Source: Mesostigma viride (lineage: Eukaryota; Streptophyta; Mesostigmatophyceae; Mesostigmatales; Mesostigmataceae). Taken from it: a DNA stretch of 64,000 nucleotides. Shown here in pieces: positions 30,133 to 42,400 of this stretch. How positions within the stretch are numbered: position 1 is the first letter of the stretch; each line of letters starts with the position of its first letter. The position numbers were made by a program, and so were the translations under genes. The stretch is taken from NCBI GenBank assembly GCA_009746045.1, contig RPFO01000132.1, forward strand, positions 1-64,000, written 5' to 3'. The notes under the pieces were generated by a model. The model searched no databases, was not told the DNA's origin, and saw only the letters and a program-made list of their open reading frames with translations.

Positions 30133-30456
30133 CAATGGCATGCCTGAGAAAATGCCCTGAGATTTTAAGCGCCTGAGAAAATGCCCTGAGATTTTCAGCC
30201 TGAGAAAAAAAAATCTCAGTGTCCACGTAAAATCTCAGTTTCCACTTAGCCCTGAGATTTCCTGAGATTTCCTGAGAAAAAGCCAATTTTCTCAGGCCAA
30301 TCTCAGGAAATCTCAGGTCACTTTCTCAGGAAATCTCAGGAAATCTCAGGAAAATCTCAGGAAATCTCAGGAAATCTCAGGAACATCTCAGGAAATCTCA
30401 GGAAATCTCAGTTTTTTTCTCAGGAAATCTCAGGAAATCTCAGTTTTCTCAGTAGC
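30133..30456 (+). repeat. Right CTCAGG subterminal array (inner CACTA)
   Basis: Same as 7885-8204, just inside the right terminus. Confidence 0.8.
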
Positions 30457-31984
30457 GAGTTCCTAGTGCACAGACATCCACATGCCGTTATCCATCCCCA
30501 CCTGACTACGGACTACTCTCGCCCCCACGCTGAGGTCCCCCACAACACCGTAACACCGCCCTCCTCCCCCAAACCATCCGACGGACCCACCCGACCATCC
30601 ACCTTGAGTCCCCCCAAACCAACCTATCTGACGACCACCCTTCCGTATTACATACACCACCTTCCACACCAACATAACAAACCACCTACTAAACAAACCT
30701 ACCGCCCCACAACAAGGTTCCCCTACACCACTGCACCCCGCCCACCCCGCCCCCCGCTGCCCCAACATACGATGACTCCACCCCACCATCCACGTGAAGC
30801 ATAACCATCCACCCCGGCCTCCGGGGCAACCAATCAGCTGTCCACTCAACCATAACTGACGCTGCTGCACCGACCACCGGCAAGCCCGCCTACGTACCAT
30901 ACCCAAGCCACCCACGCAACCCAAGCATCCCCAGCCCTCACACGAACCTGTGACCTACGCACGGGCTACCTACAACTGCGACTCACAACTACTACATAAT
31001 CAACCCATAACAATGTCCCCCATGACCCCCGCCAAAGGGGGGGGTCCCCCAATAGTCCAACACACACACACACACACACTCTACAATACCCAGGACCACG
31101 AGTACCCACCCAATTCACCTCCCACAACGGTATCACCCACGAGTCCAGTGCCCCACCCATGTCCACAGCGACACCCCGGAGACTTCACCACGCCCACCGA
31201 CTGCACGCACGCACACCTAGCTGCACACTCCCACGCACCTACCCTCGCACGCACGCATGCACGCAGCCATCAACCCACCCACCAAGGCACGCCTGCACAA
31301 ACGCACACATGCACAAGTGCAAGCACACGCACACATAGCTGCACACTCTCACGCACCCACTCACTCACGCACGCCTGCACGCAGCCATCAACCCACCCGC
31401 CAAGGCACGCCTGCACAAACGCACTCATGCACAACTGCACGCACACCTAGCTGCACGCCTGCACGCAGTCACGCAATGCATGGCAGCATGCCCGCCTTCT
31501 ATATCATTCTTGGAATATCATGTTGCATATGGCATTATTATCATGTTTGTAAATTTAACTCCTTGCTTTCTGTATGCTTTCTTTCTTTGGGGGATGACTT
31601 GATGCAGATCGTGGAGCATACAAGCTCGACGAGAAGACGTACACATCAATATTGAGTGAAACCACCGTTGCTGGGCTCTGGCATGCCAGCTGTTATATGG
31701 CCATGAGCCATCAGCTAGCAATCCAGAAATAGGATGAGAGCAGTTTTGAGTCGATGTTTTATATTTTGATGGTATTGAAACGATGAGTCACAGAATGCCA
31801 CAATGAAACATAAGTTCATTGGCTATCAAACAGCGTGATGCCATGAATGCCACGCCTAGTACCACAAGATGTGCTAATAACGTATTTAATTCATTAATGA
31901 ATTGTTGGATTTATTGCATGATGGTGTTATGCTTGTTAGAATACACATTTAATTCTGGCAATGGCATGCCTGAGAAAATGCCCT

Positions 31985-32291
31985 GAGATTTTAAGCGCCT
32001 GAGAAAATGCCCTGAGATTTTCAGCCTGAGAAAAAAAAATCTCAGTGTGCACGTAAAATCTCAGTTTCCACTTAGCCCTGAGATTTCCTGAGATTTCCTG
32101 AGAAAAAGCCGATTTTCTCAGGCCAATCTCAGGAAATCTCAGGTCACTTTCTCAGGAAATCTCAGGAAATCTCAGGAAAATCTCAGGAAATCTCAGGAAA
32201 TCTCAGGAATTCTCAGGAAATCTCAGGAAATCTCAGTTTTTTTCTCAGGAAATCTCAGGAAATCTCAGGAAATCTCAGTTTTCTCAGTAGC
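31985..32291 (+). repeat. Right CTCAGG subterminal array (outer CACTA)
   Basis: Same array in the outer element, just inside the terminus at 32292-32303. Confidence 0.8.
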
Positions 32292-32303
32292 GAGTTCCTA
32301 GTG

Positions 32304-32946
32304 TGGAGGTGGATGCGGCGGCGGTGGAAATGTGAGGAAGTTCAGCAGTCAGCGTGCCACCCATTGCTGCGACGTCGGCAGCAAGGGGGGTCACGTGCTG
32401 CTGAAAGGCTTCCATGAGGATGGAACGGAGGGTGGGGGCGGAGATGGATGGAGCCCAGATCTCGCCGTCAGAGCGCTGGAGAAGGGAGTTGAGGATGGCG
32501 TGCTGGAGAACGGGGCGGGGGGAGCCGAAAACCATGCTGACGTTGTGCCAGCGACGGCCGTCGGTGACGAGGAGGCGTCCGGTGGCGTGGAGATGGATGC
32601 ACCGGTCGTAAAGCGAGGCGTAGTCCCCGTAGAAGAGGCAGTCCAGAGCCTCGGACGGAGACATGTTGGTCCAGTCGTGATCATCGACCTGGAAAGATTT
32701 GAGCCGAAAGCGCGGTTCCGAGGGGCGTGAAGACCCTCCTGGTTTGTCGGTTGAGCGGGCGCGTTTAGGGTCGGGCGATGCCGATGGCGAGGCATTGAGG
32801 CCGGGAGGTTGCTTGGTGACCACCAGTGCACGACTAGTGTCACCGCTGCCTGCCGGATCTGGCGAGGCGGCAGCCTCAGCTGCCGCATTGTCAAAGGCGA
32901 GCGCATCCGCCAAACTGCGTTGCGTCGACAGGCGTTTGCTCGTCAT
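32304..32946 (-). pseudogene. ORF1-like retroelement protein, N-terminal half (copy a)
   Basis: ATG at 32946 (MTSKRLSTQRSLADAL). An Ala/Ser-rich stretch with the motif VTKQPPGLNASPSASPDPKR follows, then a conserved globular part (FQVDDHDWTNMSPSEALDCLFYGDYASLYDRC... RRWHNVSMVFGSPRPVLQHAILNSLL) and a helical part (LRSILMEAFQQHVTPLAADVAAMGG). The frame is cut by the CACTA element at 32303 and continues at 9918. The N-terminal KRLSTQRSLA motif recurs at 46442 and the leader upstream is also conserved, so this is the true start of a dispersed family. No ORF2 is adjacent. Confidence 0.6.
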
Positions 32947-33060
32947 ATATTGCGTTTTAGATTCGGAAAATTATATCAGCATGTGCGTCTTAGAAAGACG
33001 AAGCGATAGTGATATTCACGGCTAAATTCGGTGCTCAAACATGAAAGTTATGAGCTCCGA
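32947..33060 (-). promoter_or_regulatory. Conserved leader/promoter of ORF1-like copy a
   Basis: Contains TATATCAGCATGTGCGTC and a downstream GCTAAATTCGGTGCTCAAA block. Both are matched upstream of the copy starting at 46442, and more loosely at 48480-48750, always in the same position before the start codon. Conservation in position suggests the 5' UTR or internal promoter of a retroelement. Confidence 0.45.
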
Positions 33061-33094
33061 CAGCCATGGCTACCTCGTGGCCGGAATTACACGT

Positions 33095-33166
33095 CAGGGC
33101 TATGTGCTACATCTACTCCCAACGGAGTGATGTTGATAATTAATTAATTAATTAATTAATTAATTA
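33095..33166. mobile_element. Fragment of MITE family 1 with (AATT)n flank
   Basis: CAGGGCTATGTGCTACAT and CTCCCAACGGAGT, followed by ATTAATTAATTAATTAATTA. This is the right end of the element seen complete at 58366-58760. Confidence 0.6.
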
Positions 33167-34128
33167 CTGTATGTTGAACTTAAAACCACGTCATCTCTGG
33201 CAGCATGGAATTGCTATATACTAGGACTGAAATACAGCACACGGTCAGTTGGCCAACTTGCCAAAAGTAATAAGACATTATGCCAGAAACGGACATCTTG
33301 CCTACTCGTGGTAGGCCACCATGCAATATTGATCTACATGAAGCAAGAATCCATGCGGGCTGCCAACGATGTGGCTAGCGTGCAGGATATACCATGCATG
33401 CCAGCAACCTGACCCAGCTTCCATAAACCATTAACACACATGGTACGGTGGCTAACTAGCTGCAGACTGCATGGCTAAATAAGGCATTTATGTGCATCGC
33501 GAGTCAAACCAAATACCCCGCAGCCTGCGCGACGTAATGCCTCCGGCGGCCTCTTGCACTCGCTCACTCTTGCCTCCTTCGCATACGTGGCGCCCATGAT
33601 ATGGCGGGTGCTAGCCTTGCTCGGGTGGTAGCCTTGCTCGGGTGGTAGAACCCGAGAATTTTGCATCCAAAAGTGTGCACGTCACTGAGCTTTTAGTTAC
33701 CTGTCGGCTGCCCTTTCTTGTTGAGAGTCTGTTCTTTCACGATGTGTGTCCAGACAGTCTCGAATACGGCCTGCATCTCGTCGGCCCCATCATCATCGTG
33801 TTCCATAGACCCACACCATCACCGTCGCTATAGCCATGGTGCCTGGATGTCAATTGTGATACGATTAAATGTTAGGTGCCAGATGCGCGCCCTTCTTGGC
33901 AGACAAGATAACTTCGTCACCTAATTTCCTCGTCCTTCGTCTCCTAGACCCTAGTCCGACACGCAGCAATCTGCAGCAATATGCACGAAAAGTACAGTCG
34001 TACACGGCCAGCTTGGCACCTGCATGCCCGTTTATTTGTCGCGGAGTTACAGGGCGCCTCAGTCTAGTTCCGGCTCCACGTGCCGTCCAAAATGATGCCA
34101 GAAGCTACTTCAAACACGGTTCATACGC
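33167..34128. other. Gene-less stretch
   Basis: I see no coding frame with recognisable content and no repeat shared with the rest of the window. There is a short direct duplication (GCTAGCCTTGCTCGGGTGG / GTAGCCTTGCTCGGGTGG) near 33606-33645. Confidence 0.6.
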
Positions 34129-34255
34129 AAAAAATACGCAAAAAATACGCCGTGCGTATTTTTTTGCCCATTTTAATGCGCAACTCTTGCGTATAATGAC
34201 GTATAATAATACGCATCGGACGGCGTATTATACGCCGTATGCCTGTACACTGCAT
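34129..34255. mobile_element. TACGC-rich inverted-repeat block
   Basis: Many ATACGC / GCGTAT motifs in both orientations (for example AAATACGCCGTGCGTATTT) in ~125 bp. It can fold back on itself and lies at the point where the ORF1-like frame at 34265 stops matching the family. It may be a small MITE; no duplication was identified. Confidence 0.4.
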
Positions 34256-34264
34256 GCTGAGCTG

Positions 34265-35020
34265 AGCCACATTCTGTGAGGCGACTGCGGTGGCAGCTGT
34301 CTTAGCCGCCCGGGCGACTATGGCCGCATCCAGGTTCTTCCCCGCCGCATCCGCGAACGTGACCCGCCTGGGGGGGGAGGTGGCCATGGCCGCCTTTAAT
34401 TCCAGCAATGTGGCTTGGGTGGCAGCAGAGGTAGCAGCCATAGACTTGAGCGCACCGTGCACAGACTTGAGCTCAGAGGTGAGCGACTGCTGCATGCCAT
34501 GCACGCAGCAGCTCAGTGGGGTCGGCTGCGCCGGCAGGGGTGTCGGCGTCGGCCGCGGTGTCGGATGCGTTAGCGATGGTCGCCAGCCGGGGTTGCAGAG
34601 TTCAGGGAAGCAGGTGCGTTGCTGGTCGCCGTCCCATTTCAGCCACTCCGCGGGGCCGTCAGGCACAGCCGCGCCGGTGTTGGGCTGGCGGATGATGTCG
34701 TCAGCGTCGTATCGGGATTTGAGGATTTGTTGCACGTCGGCGAGCTCGCGGCATGGTGAAAAATGCCGCAAGGTCGGCCAGTTGCAGGCGGGTTCCGAGG
34801 CTTGTATATTTGGTTAAATCAGACGGTGAAGGCGGTGGGTTGGCAGGCGTGGGCCGGGGTAGCCTCGGCGGCCATGGAGGTGACTTCCGTGGTACGCGGC
34901 TTCTTGGGAGCGGCGGGAGCGATGCCGGCGAAAGGGCTGGCTGCGTCAAGAACGTCGTCCAGCGAGCGGGTTTCTGGGGCGGCAGGTGTTGTTGTGGCCT
35001 CTGGACACAGCGACGAGTAA
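34265..35020 (-). pseudogene. Divergent ORF1-like fragment (copy d)
   Basis: Minus-strand frames carry TKYTSLGTRLQLADLAAFF, then in another frame RELADVQQILKSRYDADDIIRQPNTGAAVPDG..EWLKWDGDQQ, then a coiled-coil-like stretch (MQQSLTSELKSVHGALKSMAATSAATQATLLELKAAM) and RVTFADAAGKNLDAAIV. A frameshift near 34760 separates the first two. It resembles the N-terminal and central parts of the ORF1-like family in organisation but not closely in sequence; the conserved LDDDLT core is missing. A related but distinct subfamily is likely. Confidence 0.45.
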
Positions 35021-35165
35021 TATTACGTATGCTATGTCGGGGTCGCAGGCGTGCTATTCACGGCCGGTGGAAGGCCGCCGTATCGAGTCGAAAATAGCGA
35101 TATCTGCTGGGCAGGCCGATGTCGGTAACATACTAAATCGGGGGCGATAGCTGCGTAACTTGTGT

Positions 35166-35345
35166 CTAATTAATTAATTAATTAGGAACATCACTCTGTT
35201 GGGAGTAAATGTAGCACATATCCCTGAGAAGGGGCATATGGCTTTTAATACATTCTAGGCTACTTCATGCAAGGGTGGGAATGTAAGCTACCCTTGCTCT
35301 AGGTGCACCAGGGCACCTGCACCCTCAGATATGGTCTATCACGCT
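35166..35345. mobile_element. Fragment of MITE family 1, left end
   Basis: (TTAA)n followed by GGAACATCACTCTGTTGGGAG and CACATATCCCTGAGAAGGGG, matching the terminal repeat of the element at 58366-58760. Confidence 0.6.
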
Positions 35346-35614
35346 ATGCCCAGCTAAGGGGGAGCATGCCATGTGGGGGAAGATCATCATGGCTATACAA
35401 AACTAGAGCGTGGCATCTCAGCAGAGAGCAGCTCTCTGCATGGGCACAGCCGCATAACTAAACAAAACTAGGCATCATCTGGAGTGTGGCACATCATAGG
35501 CACACATGTACATGGTTAAATAATGCTCGTGGCTCAGCTGGTATAGTGCCTGTAGGAGGCGTACATGTACATGGCCACGGTCTATCTATTCTACACTACT
35601 ACTGCTGTATTCCC
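35346..35614. other. 3' flank of ORF1-like copy b
   Basis: AGGGGAATACAGCAGTAGTGT (minus strand, near 35605) matches the 3' flank of the copy at 59577, so this is probably the 3' UTR of the family. A tRNA-like A-box (GTGGCTCAGCTGGTATAG near 35530) has no B-box partner. Confidence 0.4.
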
Positions 35615-36182
35615 CTAAGCTGGGGCGTCTGGGGGCACTGGGGCCGCGGGGGTCGCTTGCCAGGGCTTGTGGCCGACGTAGATGGCCGCCCCCTTCTTCC
35701 AGTACACCTGTACCTGCTGCCCCGCCTTGGTCTGCCGGAGCTGGAGGTAGGTCGGCCATAGCTCCCGTCGCCGTTGTTGCTGCGCCAGGGTCAAGTCGTC
35801 GTCAAGGGTGAAGAGAGTCTTCTCGAGCCGCTTGCGGCGTCGGAGAAAAGAAATCTTGTCTGCCGGGTTCTTAAAGGTGAGAAGGAGCGGGGGCGCCCCT
35901 GCCTTACCCCGCGCGCGGGGAAGGCGGTGGGCGACCAGCTCGATCTCACCAGTAAGGCCCATGCGACTAAGAACTTCTCTCTCAAACGCACGTGCAAGCT
36001 AATTCTCGGAATTCTCACCTTCCACCATGTCGAAGTTCTTGACAATGACGTTAAGGCTGCGCTTGGCGAGCTCGGCCTCCTCGGGGAGGTCGAGCGTCTG
36101 CTGCTGGAGCTGTGCTGCGACGGCGGAGGTGGTGGAGGTGGCGTGCTGCTTAAGCATGTCCGCCCAAGTGGTGATGGGAGGA
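35615..36182 (-). pseudogene. ORF1-like retroelement protein, C-terminal half (copy b)
   Basis: Frames on the minus strand carry APPITTWADMLKQHATS, a helical LDLPEEAELAKRSLNVIV, then after a frame change the core LPRARGKAGAPPLLLTFK... FTLDDDLTLAQQQRRRELW and the tail VYWKKGAAIYVGHKPWQ. It is separated from its N-terminal half (45573-46442) by the copia element, with GCATC duplicated on both sides. Both halves match copy a in order. Confidence 0.6.
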
Positions 36183-36187
36183 GCATC
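36183..36187. repeat. Target-site duplication GCATC, left of copia element
   Basis: GCATC directly precedes AGTTAG here, and GCATC directly follows CTAACT at 45568-45572. Confidence 0.7.
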
Positions 36188-38449
36188 AGTTAGAATACGA
36201 ACGACCGACTTGGTACAATGCTTGAGAACACAGAGTGCTGAGAGCAATGAATTGCTTGATTCATTAGAAAATAGGTTTACCCTTTATCAACGTTCCTCTC
36301 ACTGGCTGCGCCGCCAGTGACCGTTGGGTGCAGACCGTTGGCCCGAGGCCGCACGATGACAGGTAGCAGTCTAGTCACTGCATCGTGTGATCACAGATCA
36401 ATGCACGCTGCAGTACGGTCCCTATCTAGGATACTCTAGTGTCCAAAAGCCTGCAAAAAGTCCTAAATTTAGGACGCTGGGGAATGCGTATTTAAGCATG
36501 TAAACAGTAATATTTGACCCTCGCATTTGTGCCACTGAGAAATAATATAGTTTTTAAATTTCTATCAAAGACCTAGGTTCAAATAACGACGTTTAGTACC
36601 AAAACTGGCCCTGCCCCATGGCAGACCTCGAACGAAAAAAATGGCCCAAAATTGAAACTAGGACTTTTTAGGACCACCATGTATATCACCCATCACCACG
36701 CCACCCACACAGTCCCATGAGCTTCTTACCAATCCTCAGGGCCCCACGGGACCCTGCGCGGCCTTGGGGAGGTGGGGCAGCGTATAACAAGGCCGTACCG
36801 TGCTGTGGCTGCACGTATATATACGCGTGCCTAACGGTGTCACAGATGGGGCAGATCATGCAATATAAGGTTGTATGGTTGCTGAGGTTGCCTGGCTTGA
36901 ACATGACCCACCCCTTACGGCAAACTCTCTCTAAGCATATACCATAGCTTGTTTAATGTCACGGGCATGCTGGCCACCACCCAGGAAGGAGAGGACACCA
37001 CATTTGTATGGCAACTTACACAGGTAGCAGCCAGATGAAGTTGTTAAAGGGCACTATCCAACATGCCACACTTTGCATGCATTCTAGGGGGGGGGGAGAG
37101 CTGCAAAAGCATCACATATAAGCAGCACAAGAACAGCTAGAACAACTGCAAGCAATGGGCCCATGGCTGATAATGAACGCAACCGTAACATAGCTGGGAC
37201 GCATGCGTAACTTAGCAGCAGCGAACAAGGAAGATTGCGACGATAGAAGGTACATGCCGTAAACCAACTACGTAAGCCATGTGCATGCACAGAAACTGTC
37301 CTGTCTTTCAGGCATAGCCGGCTGGCACTTACTGCTACGACTACGCTACCCCTTACACCTAACCACAGAGAGAACCCGGCACACACCTGCTTGTTACGTC
37401 GCCACGTCCAGGTGGATGCATTAAGAATCGCGGATATCCGCAGCCAGCCAGCTTACCGGCACAAGAACGCAGCCAAACTTACAAAATGGTTCGAAAGTAA
37501 CGTAAGACACGCCGGAGCATTGTTCTAGGCCCAAGAGATATCGAAAGACAAGTCCTGTCACGTGCGCTCGCTACCCAGCCTTGACGTTCTGTAAAATGGT
37601 CGACAGTAAACTTCGGGCAAGAACACCCAGGCCCGGGCGCTCCCTTGTCAGATATACCGTTTCCAAACTCTATACTACGATTAAAATCAAGCGCAAAAAC
37701 TGCCTGGCCTGGTGCGGGCAACGTTTCCTCACGCACTGACATGTTTGTGCTCAAAAACGACCGTCCGGGCGCAGGCGATCTGTGACCTACTCATGTTGAG
37801 CAGCCGTGCTACACATGCAAACGCAAATAATTTCGTAGCCAAATCCAGACCCTTTAATCATAAGTACCAAGCTTTCGTTCTTGCTACTGGGCGCCCAAAA
37901 CGATAAGCTCACGTGAAAATGCCGCCCATATTTGCCAGGTCGCCATATCCGCCGCACATCATTCCCGCACCCACTTTTTTGGCCCAAAATCTCTGTATTT
38001 TTGGTCGAGGTACGTACATTCCCGCGCATCTACCCGGTACCCGGTACGGAATCCGGGTACGATGTACCGGTATCACGGGTAGAGTACATCTTGGAGGTCA
38101 CGGTCCACTAGGGGTATGGACCATATAGTGACCCCCCCTGCCCGGTACCTCGGTTATAGTGACCTTAGGACTTTTTAGGACCAAGTCCTAAATTTAGGAC
38201 GGCCGGCTGATTAACACTAGTACCGTCCAATGACAGGACACTACGTATACTGGGTACTAACATCTGTCACGTACCCCAGTACCCAAAGTACCTATCTAGG
38301 GAAACGTATGCGACTCGACTAGCATTCCTATCTGCATAGCCCACGTGGTATTTATATTCACATACCAACGTAGGTTTACAAGGCTTATTCATACGTTGTA
38401 TTCACAATGCCTTTGAGACTTAGTCTACAGCAAAGCATGGAGACTAACT
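36188..38449 (-). repeat. Left (3') LTR, interrupted
   Basis: 36188-36440 and 38217-38449 together match the right LTR. The join ACTCTAGT|ACCGTCC is intact at 45332-45350. Confidence 0.8.
36441..38216. mobile_element. 1.78-kb insertion in the left LTR
   Basis: Flanked by CTAGT on both sides (36436-36440 and 38217-38221); an 8-bp version differs at one base. Near both ends is the palindrome AGTCCTAAATTTAGGAC (~36456 and ~38184). The interior has no convincing ORF and has a cluster of GGTACC-like motifs around 38030-38150. Class unknown; it could be a non-autonomous DNA transposon. Confidence 0.65.
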
Positions 38450-38823
38450 CCAGTATTGTTTTATTATTTATTTCTTAATGCAGGTCTGCACCCCCAACAT
38501 TGTTGTTATTGTTTTTAAGTTGATTAGGGGTACAAAAGAGACATGGCTGGTTGAGCCAGGTTGGTTACAGCTGGCTGTTCTGGCCAGGTGTTATATTGCA
38601 CATTAAATAAGGTGTACACAGCTGGCTGGTTTGGCCAGTTACTGAAGCACACATTAAGTAAATGGATACAAAGCTTGTGTCCTCAAGCTGCAAATGGATA
38701 CAAATCTGACCTAGCCAGCACTCACACCCCACAACGAATGTGTTGAATTTTATGGCGCCCAGCAGCTATCGCTGTGGTAAGGGGGTGTGGTGGTTGTGTA
38801 CTGTGCTATGGCCAGTCATTTAT
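38450..38823 (-). other. Copia 3' noncoding region
   Basis: Between the RNase H stop codon (minus strand) and the 3' LTR. It holds two copies of a TGGCTGGTT-GGCCAG motif (near 38545-38640). No clear polypurine tract is visible. Confidence 0.5.
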
Positions 38824-39348
38824 TCAAACACTGACTCTGATATCATAGGGGTTCATGTTCTGAAAGAGGAGCTGGTACTGTTGGCCAGCAGCATCCCGCA
38901 GCTTCGTTAGAGCGTCTGCTGGGTTGTCCTCATCATCCACATGAGTCCAGCTGGAAAAGTAGGTGGCCTCCTGTTTGAGGATCACCCAATCCAGGTCAGT
39001 GTGGACAGCAGCAGAAACAGATTTCTTGGTTAGAAAACTGATCACAGATTGGCTGTCAGTATAGAGATGTGAGATGACATTGCATGTGCTGCCTGCCTGG
39101 GTTTGTAGCCAGGTGAGCATGTGCTGCAGGGAACGAGCATGCAATGCAGCAGACACCACAGCACGACATTCAGCTGAGTTGCTGCTGCCAGGTTTTCTGC
39201 GGTGTAGCCTGCTGTACCAGGAAGTGAGGGACATGTAATCTGACCTGTTGGTGAGAAAAAACAGCCCTGATTCCCGTGCCCCCATCTGATTGATTGTTCT
39301 GCTCTCCATGGAGCTGTCCATGACACTGTGGATGTGGATGTCTTCCAT
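38824..39348 (-). pseudogene. Copia RNase H domain
   Basis: Copia-type RNase H motifs: SSNSAECRAVVSAALHARSL (catalytic Glu), LYTDSQSVISFL (catalytic Asp) and the C-terminal HVDDEDNPADALTKL. It is out of frame with the long polyprotein frame that ends at 39454. Between 39349 and 39453 the connecting segment (AICGAPLAVISRVTHDVL) runs in another frame to a stop. At least two shifts therefore separate RT and RNase H in this copy. Confidence 0.8.
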
Positions 39349-39453
39349 CAGATTCAGGCCATGGAGGATGAGGGGGGGCAGTCATGGATCAACTTCCTGA
39401 TGTGACTGCATTTGATTTGACTAGAACATCATGGGTGACCCTGCTGATGACAG

Positions 39454-42400
39454 CTAAGGGAGCCCCACAGATGGCTGACCACCACCCCAGTTTGCCCTGA
39501 ACAGTGGCACACATGTGTAAGGGGAGGCAGTGTCCTGCAGCAGATCTAGACAATCTTGAATATATTCTGCAGGAGGAGAGAGAGAGCAGACCCATTGATC
39601 TGGCTGCCTGTGCAGCTGCAACATGATGCCACAGAACTGGATGGGGGTTGTGCTCAATTCCACCTGTTTGCCAATCTCATATGATTCCTGGACCTGCTGA
39701 ATAAAGGTTTCCACCTCAGCTCTAGGCCCACAAATGAGTTGGTCATCTCCATGCCACACAAAGAACAGCAGTCCAGAGGGGGTGGGTACAACAAAAAAGC
39801 ATGGGTCCAGGTCATCATACGTGGCCTTGAGCTTTTTGAATACTTCCTCTGCTGAGTCTCTGAAAATTTTTGGGGCACTGACAAGCCCTTCCACCCCAAT
39901 GTTGATGATAAGGTGGGGCTCATCAATGTAAGGTTTCCACACAGCTGGGGTGTCTACCACGTACACCTTCCCTTTCCACACAGATTCAGCCTTTTCTGGG
40001 TCCCCCCTGAGGAAGGCCCTTTTAATATCAGTGGCTTTGCAGACATAGTCTTGGCCTGCATTGAGGTTGTGGAGGAATAGGGAGAGCATGATCCTGAGTG
40101 AGGTTTGTTGCAGCCCAGGTGTGTATGTTTCCCCTTTTGGCAGTGTGGATGTCCCCTTTAATTCTGTGACACATGGTCTGGCATGGAAGATTGGGGAGCC
40201 CACTTTTTGTGGTTTTTGTTTGAGAACAAATTTTAATCTGAGCTTTTTGGCTCCCTCTGGCACGTCCCATGAAGGGGTGACAGGCGGTTTGTATTGAGGG
40301 TTTTTGGGGTTGGGCAGGACCCATTCCTGCCTGGCTTGGTGGACAATGGCCATCAGCCACTTGGTAAACCCTTTTTGTGTTTTGCATTCTTGTATGACGT
40401 GGGAGATTTGGTGGGGTGAGTGCATGGCTATGTCCCACTTACCCAGCCCAAAGGCTGAGGGATGGAGGAACTGGCTGTGCACTAACTTGTCCAGATCAGG
40501 GATCTCCCCTGGTGCATACTGAGTGTTGACTGCCTTGATGACAGCATCCATACCAGGGACAATACTGGAGAGAGGGATTTTAAAGTGGTCCAGAGGAACT
40601 GCACCCACCCCTGTGACACTGAGCTCATTAGCTGAGATAAGCACCCCAGGATAGGATACAAAAGGTTCCCCCAACAAGGTGTTACCAGAGTACCCCTCCA
40701 CCACCTGGAAGGGTGTCTGAATACCAAGTATAGGGAGCATCACTTGTCCCACTACATCCAGTGAGCTTTGGCCTGAGAAATCCTGCACCCGTGCCCAAAA
40801 TGAAGGTGCAATCTCAAGACCAGGGATGGCTTGTGCACTGATCACACTGACCTGTGCCTGAGTGTCTATTGCCAGGGTCCAGGGGTCCTGACTAGTGCAC
40901 ACAGCTGAGACTTTTGCCAACCCTGCGGCCACAGCAGCTTGTTGCTTATGTGACCTGTGTAATGCTTGCAAGGCGACTGCCAATTTGACCTCAGAGCGGG
41001 AGGTTGGCAGACAATTTGTGCCTTGGGGCTGAGCTAATGCTTCCAACCCAGCTACCTCGTGCCTGGTTAAGCAATCCCCAGGTTGTGAAGTGGGCCTGGC
41101 TTCACTGAGGGTGGAAGGGTTCACAGAGGGTGCTGTGGTGCTGTCAACAGCAGTAATTGGTGGCTCAGAGCTACTGCTGGGCATGCTGGAGTTGCCAGAT
41201 AGAAGTAGTGAGTCCATGCTTAAAGACTCTTCCCCAGGCACGTCTGCCATGGGAGAATAATACTTCTTAATTCTATGACAGCTCACCCTGTGACGCTTCC
41301 CATTGATATTGTGCTTGACCTCCACGGTCTTGCTGTTTTTGGTAAATCCACGGATGGTAACTGGACCTAGCCAAGTTCCAACCTTACCAAAGCTGTTTTC
41401 CTTGTAATAGAGAACTTGATCACCTTTTTGGAATACTGGCCTGGAATGGGTTTTATCTTTTTCTGCCAGTTTTGCTGAGGTTTGTGCACGTGCAGTGTTG
41501 TACAGTGCTATCACCTCTGGGGGATATACACCTGCCTGCAGGCCTGCTGGGATTACTTCACCCCACGTGGCATGCAAGACAGGTCTCATGTTTAGGGTTG
41601 TGCACATTTCATGACACCAGAGTGCCCTGTCACAATAGACCCCTGAAGTAGCATCCTTGGAAGGATTTTTGGCTAGTAGGGTTTTGACAGATCTGATGGT
41701 TCTTTCAATGACCCCCTGACCCTCATGATCTTCCAGCCCAGCAATCTCTATTGCTTCACACCCTTCCAGGTCAGTCAGACAAGAAAATTGTTGATCAAGC
41801 AAAATTCTGTCAACTGGGTAGAATCTGGGTAAAGCAATCATGAGTGCAACACGTAGCTGCCCTGCAGACATGCCAGGTAGGGGTTCCATTACTGTGAACC
41901 TGGACCATGAGTCTTTTAGGATCAGGTAGGGTTGGACATCTTTGTTGATGTGCATCACATCCCCCACTATCATGCCCCTATTGGTGGAAGGAGTTGCAGT
42001 ATGCCATTTTTGAGGTTTGGGGCTATTGAACTGACATTCTTGACAGTGTTGTCTAGCCAGTTTTACTGCATTCCTGAGTTGTTTTCCCATGCTACTACCC
42101 CCCAGCCGTCTGGCCAGTTCCTCAGCCACTGTTTCATGACCCATGGCTAGGTGCAGCTGATGAGCAAGCTCCTTGATATCTATGGAGTTGTCAACAGTAG
42201 GGGTTAGTGCTTTTATGTAAGGTTCCAGAACAGGGTGTTGGGAGGACAGTAAGGTTGCTGCCTCAAAATCAATTATGCCCTGGTTGCCATCCCCAATGGT
42301 AATGAGATCATCATCCTCAGAGTACAAGGTGAGAGAACTCACATTGTTTGGTAGCGAGGCCTGTTGCAACGGCTGCCTGGAGGCCCAGGGGATGACGTGC

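Noticed and set aside
35525..35600. tRNA gene starting at a GTGGCTCAGCTGG A-box
   Set aside because: No B-box or acceptor pairing downstream; at best a SINE-head fragment.
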